This document shows, one piece after another, positions 63,066 through 64,000 of a stretch of DNA of 64,000 bases. The stretch comes from Eucalyptus grandis (Eukaryota; Streptophyta; Magnoliopsida; Myrtales; Myrtaceae). The position numbers were made by a program, and so were the translations under genes. The stretch spans positions 4,045,501 to 4,109,500 of the forward strand of contig NC_052619.1 of assembly GCF_016545825.1 (NCBI RefSeq). The letters are read 5' to 3'. The notes under the pieces are model-generated. The model ran no database searches and was not told where the DNA came from. It saw nothing but the letters and a program-made list of their open reading frames with translations. The first letter of the stretch is position 1; each line of letters begins with the position of its first letter.

Positions 63066-64000
63066 CTAAATAATTTCTCTTAAGTTGGTGTGTAAATGTC
63101 TTTCATGCCCAACTTATTGATGAGAGACTTGAAGTTAGATCTGCACAATCTCTTTGTAAAACTGTCAATTGTTTGTTGTGTTGTTGGCATAAATGGCATA
63201 AAAATAGCTCCAGCGTCAATCTTCTCCTTGAGAAAGTATCTATCAATCTCAACATGCTTAGTTCTGTCATGTTGCACAAGATTATGTGCAATATTGATTG
63301 CAGCCTTTTTGTCACAATATAGCTTCATAGGCATTTTCACTAATACTCGAAGTTCTTCTAGTACTCATGCTAGTCACTACATCTCACGGATCCTGTGGGC
63401 CATTGCTTGGTATTTCACTTCTATATTACTTTGTGCCATTGCATTTTGCTTCTTACTTTCCCAAGTAACCAAGTTTCCCCGTATATATGTACAATATCCC
63501 AATGTCGATGTTCTATTTGTAATTAACCTTGCCTAGTCTTTATTCATGTATGCTTCAATCCCCTATTAAGTAGACTTTTTGAAGAGCAGACGTATTCCAA
63601 GTGTGCTCCTTAAGTATCTCAGGATCCTATACACACCTATTCCAGGTGTGCTCTTTCTTTCTGCCACCCCCATTTTGTTAAGGTGTCAGTTCAAGAACTT
63701 TGATGCACAATTACATTTTCCAAGAAAAATTGTTCCAAAATTGTATTGAAAAATTCTTTCGTATTGTCACTCCTTGAAGATTTGGATTTGTGCTTGGAAT
63801 TTTGTTTGTATTATGATGTGAAATTTTTTGAAAATTGTTCTACTTCATATTTCTCTTTTAACAAGTATACCCAAGTCACACTCGTACGATCATCAATAAA
63901 TATAACAAATCATCTCTTTTAAGATGTAGGAATTCTAGATTGACCCGAAACATCACTATGAATTAAGGAGAATGGTTTCAACAGCTTGTAGCTTTGTGAG
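63066..64000 (-). mobile_element. Second copy of the Copia relic (cut by window end)
   Basis: The minus-strand RNase H region (63540-63080; YCDKKAAINIAHNLVQHD, HVEIDRYFLKEK) and the beginning of integrase at the far end match 20497-21402. In this copy the relic directly follows PRUNE-like intron 11 sequence, because the segment with exons 12-13 is missing. Confidence 0.85.

Larger units (their letters stand above)
57206..64000 (+). repeat. Segmental duplication of 14015-21402 (direct orientation)
   Basis: From 57206 the sequence follows 14015 onward base by base with scattered differences, introns included, and the window ends at the equivalent of 21402, so the copy continues. Differences large enough to note are an insertion at 58801-59047, the hAT-like element at 60876-61885, and loss of the equivalent of about 18585-20496. 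The high identity in introns points to a fairly recent event. The left limit coincides with a T-rich stretch that abuts the end of a Gypsy-type LTR. Confidence 0.93.

Noticed and set aside
1..64000. CRISPR arrays, operons, prophage or prokaryotic defence systems
   Set aside because: Introns, plant retrotransposons and plant gene families show nuclear plant DNA; the repeats seen are microsatellites, TIRs or LTRs.

Overview
The window is nuclear DNA from a flowering plant, most likely a eudicot. The evidence is split genes with GT-AG introns, plant-specific protein families, and dense plant transposable elements. I cannot name the species; a woody rosid would fit, but that is a guess.

Three host genes can be assembled with every intron phase closing. 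(1) 4916-7421, plus strand, 3 coding exons and a 5'-UTR intron: a chitinase-like protein of the CTL1/POM1 type (GH19, 323 aa) whose first catalytic glutamate is replaced by lysine. (2) 11540-20310, plus strand, 13 exons: a PRUNE-like DHH/DHHA2 protein (567 aa with the start chosen) in which DHH reads NGH and one Asp of the DxD motif is Gly. (3) 25533-27834, plus strand, 3 exons: a vacuolar-type amino acid transporter of the AVT1 family (476 aa).

Most of the rest is mobile DNA. 1-10.1 kb holds a PIF/Harbinger-like element with a CpG-rich tandem-repeat core (1365-2597), a hAT-like element (7873-8533) and foldback MITEs (about 3162-3490; 9539-10059). 20.5-22.9 kb is a minus-strand Copia relic. 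24564-25177 is an inverted-repeat insertion in the upstream region of the AVT1 gene. 27951-43100 reads as one very large Mutator-like element (MULE): its inverted ends lie 15 kb apart, and a 2.2-kb Gypsy-type LTR, a complete 5.1-kb Copia (32955-38034, TSD TTTAT) and a 3.2-kb solo LTR (39813-43045, TSD GATAC) are nested inside it. 44075-53386 is a full-length decayed Copia with 2.3-kb LTRs. 53.4-57.2 kb is the end of another Gypsy-type LTR with a nested DNA element.

57206 to the window end is a direct segmental copy of 14015-21402. It carries exons 7-11 of the PRUNE-like gene as a pseudogene (2-bp and 14-bp deletions, a lost splice donor, exons 12-13 missing) and then the same Copia relic. Because it is a duplicate, copy 1 supplies the empty site for the hAT insertion at 60876-61885 and the TRIM-like insertion at 58801-59047. 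A small tandem duplication at 1170-3032 does the same for the PIF/Harbinger-like element. These within-window empty sites are the strongest evidence here.

The three genes show no functional link. They are ordinary plant loci separated by transposon-rich DNA. I saw no tRNA, rRNA, CRISPR array or prokaryotic operon.
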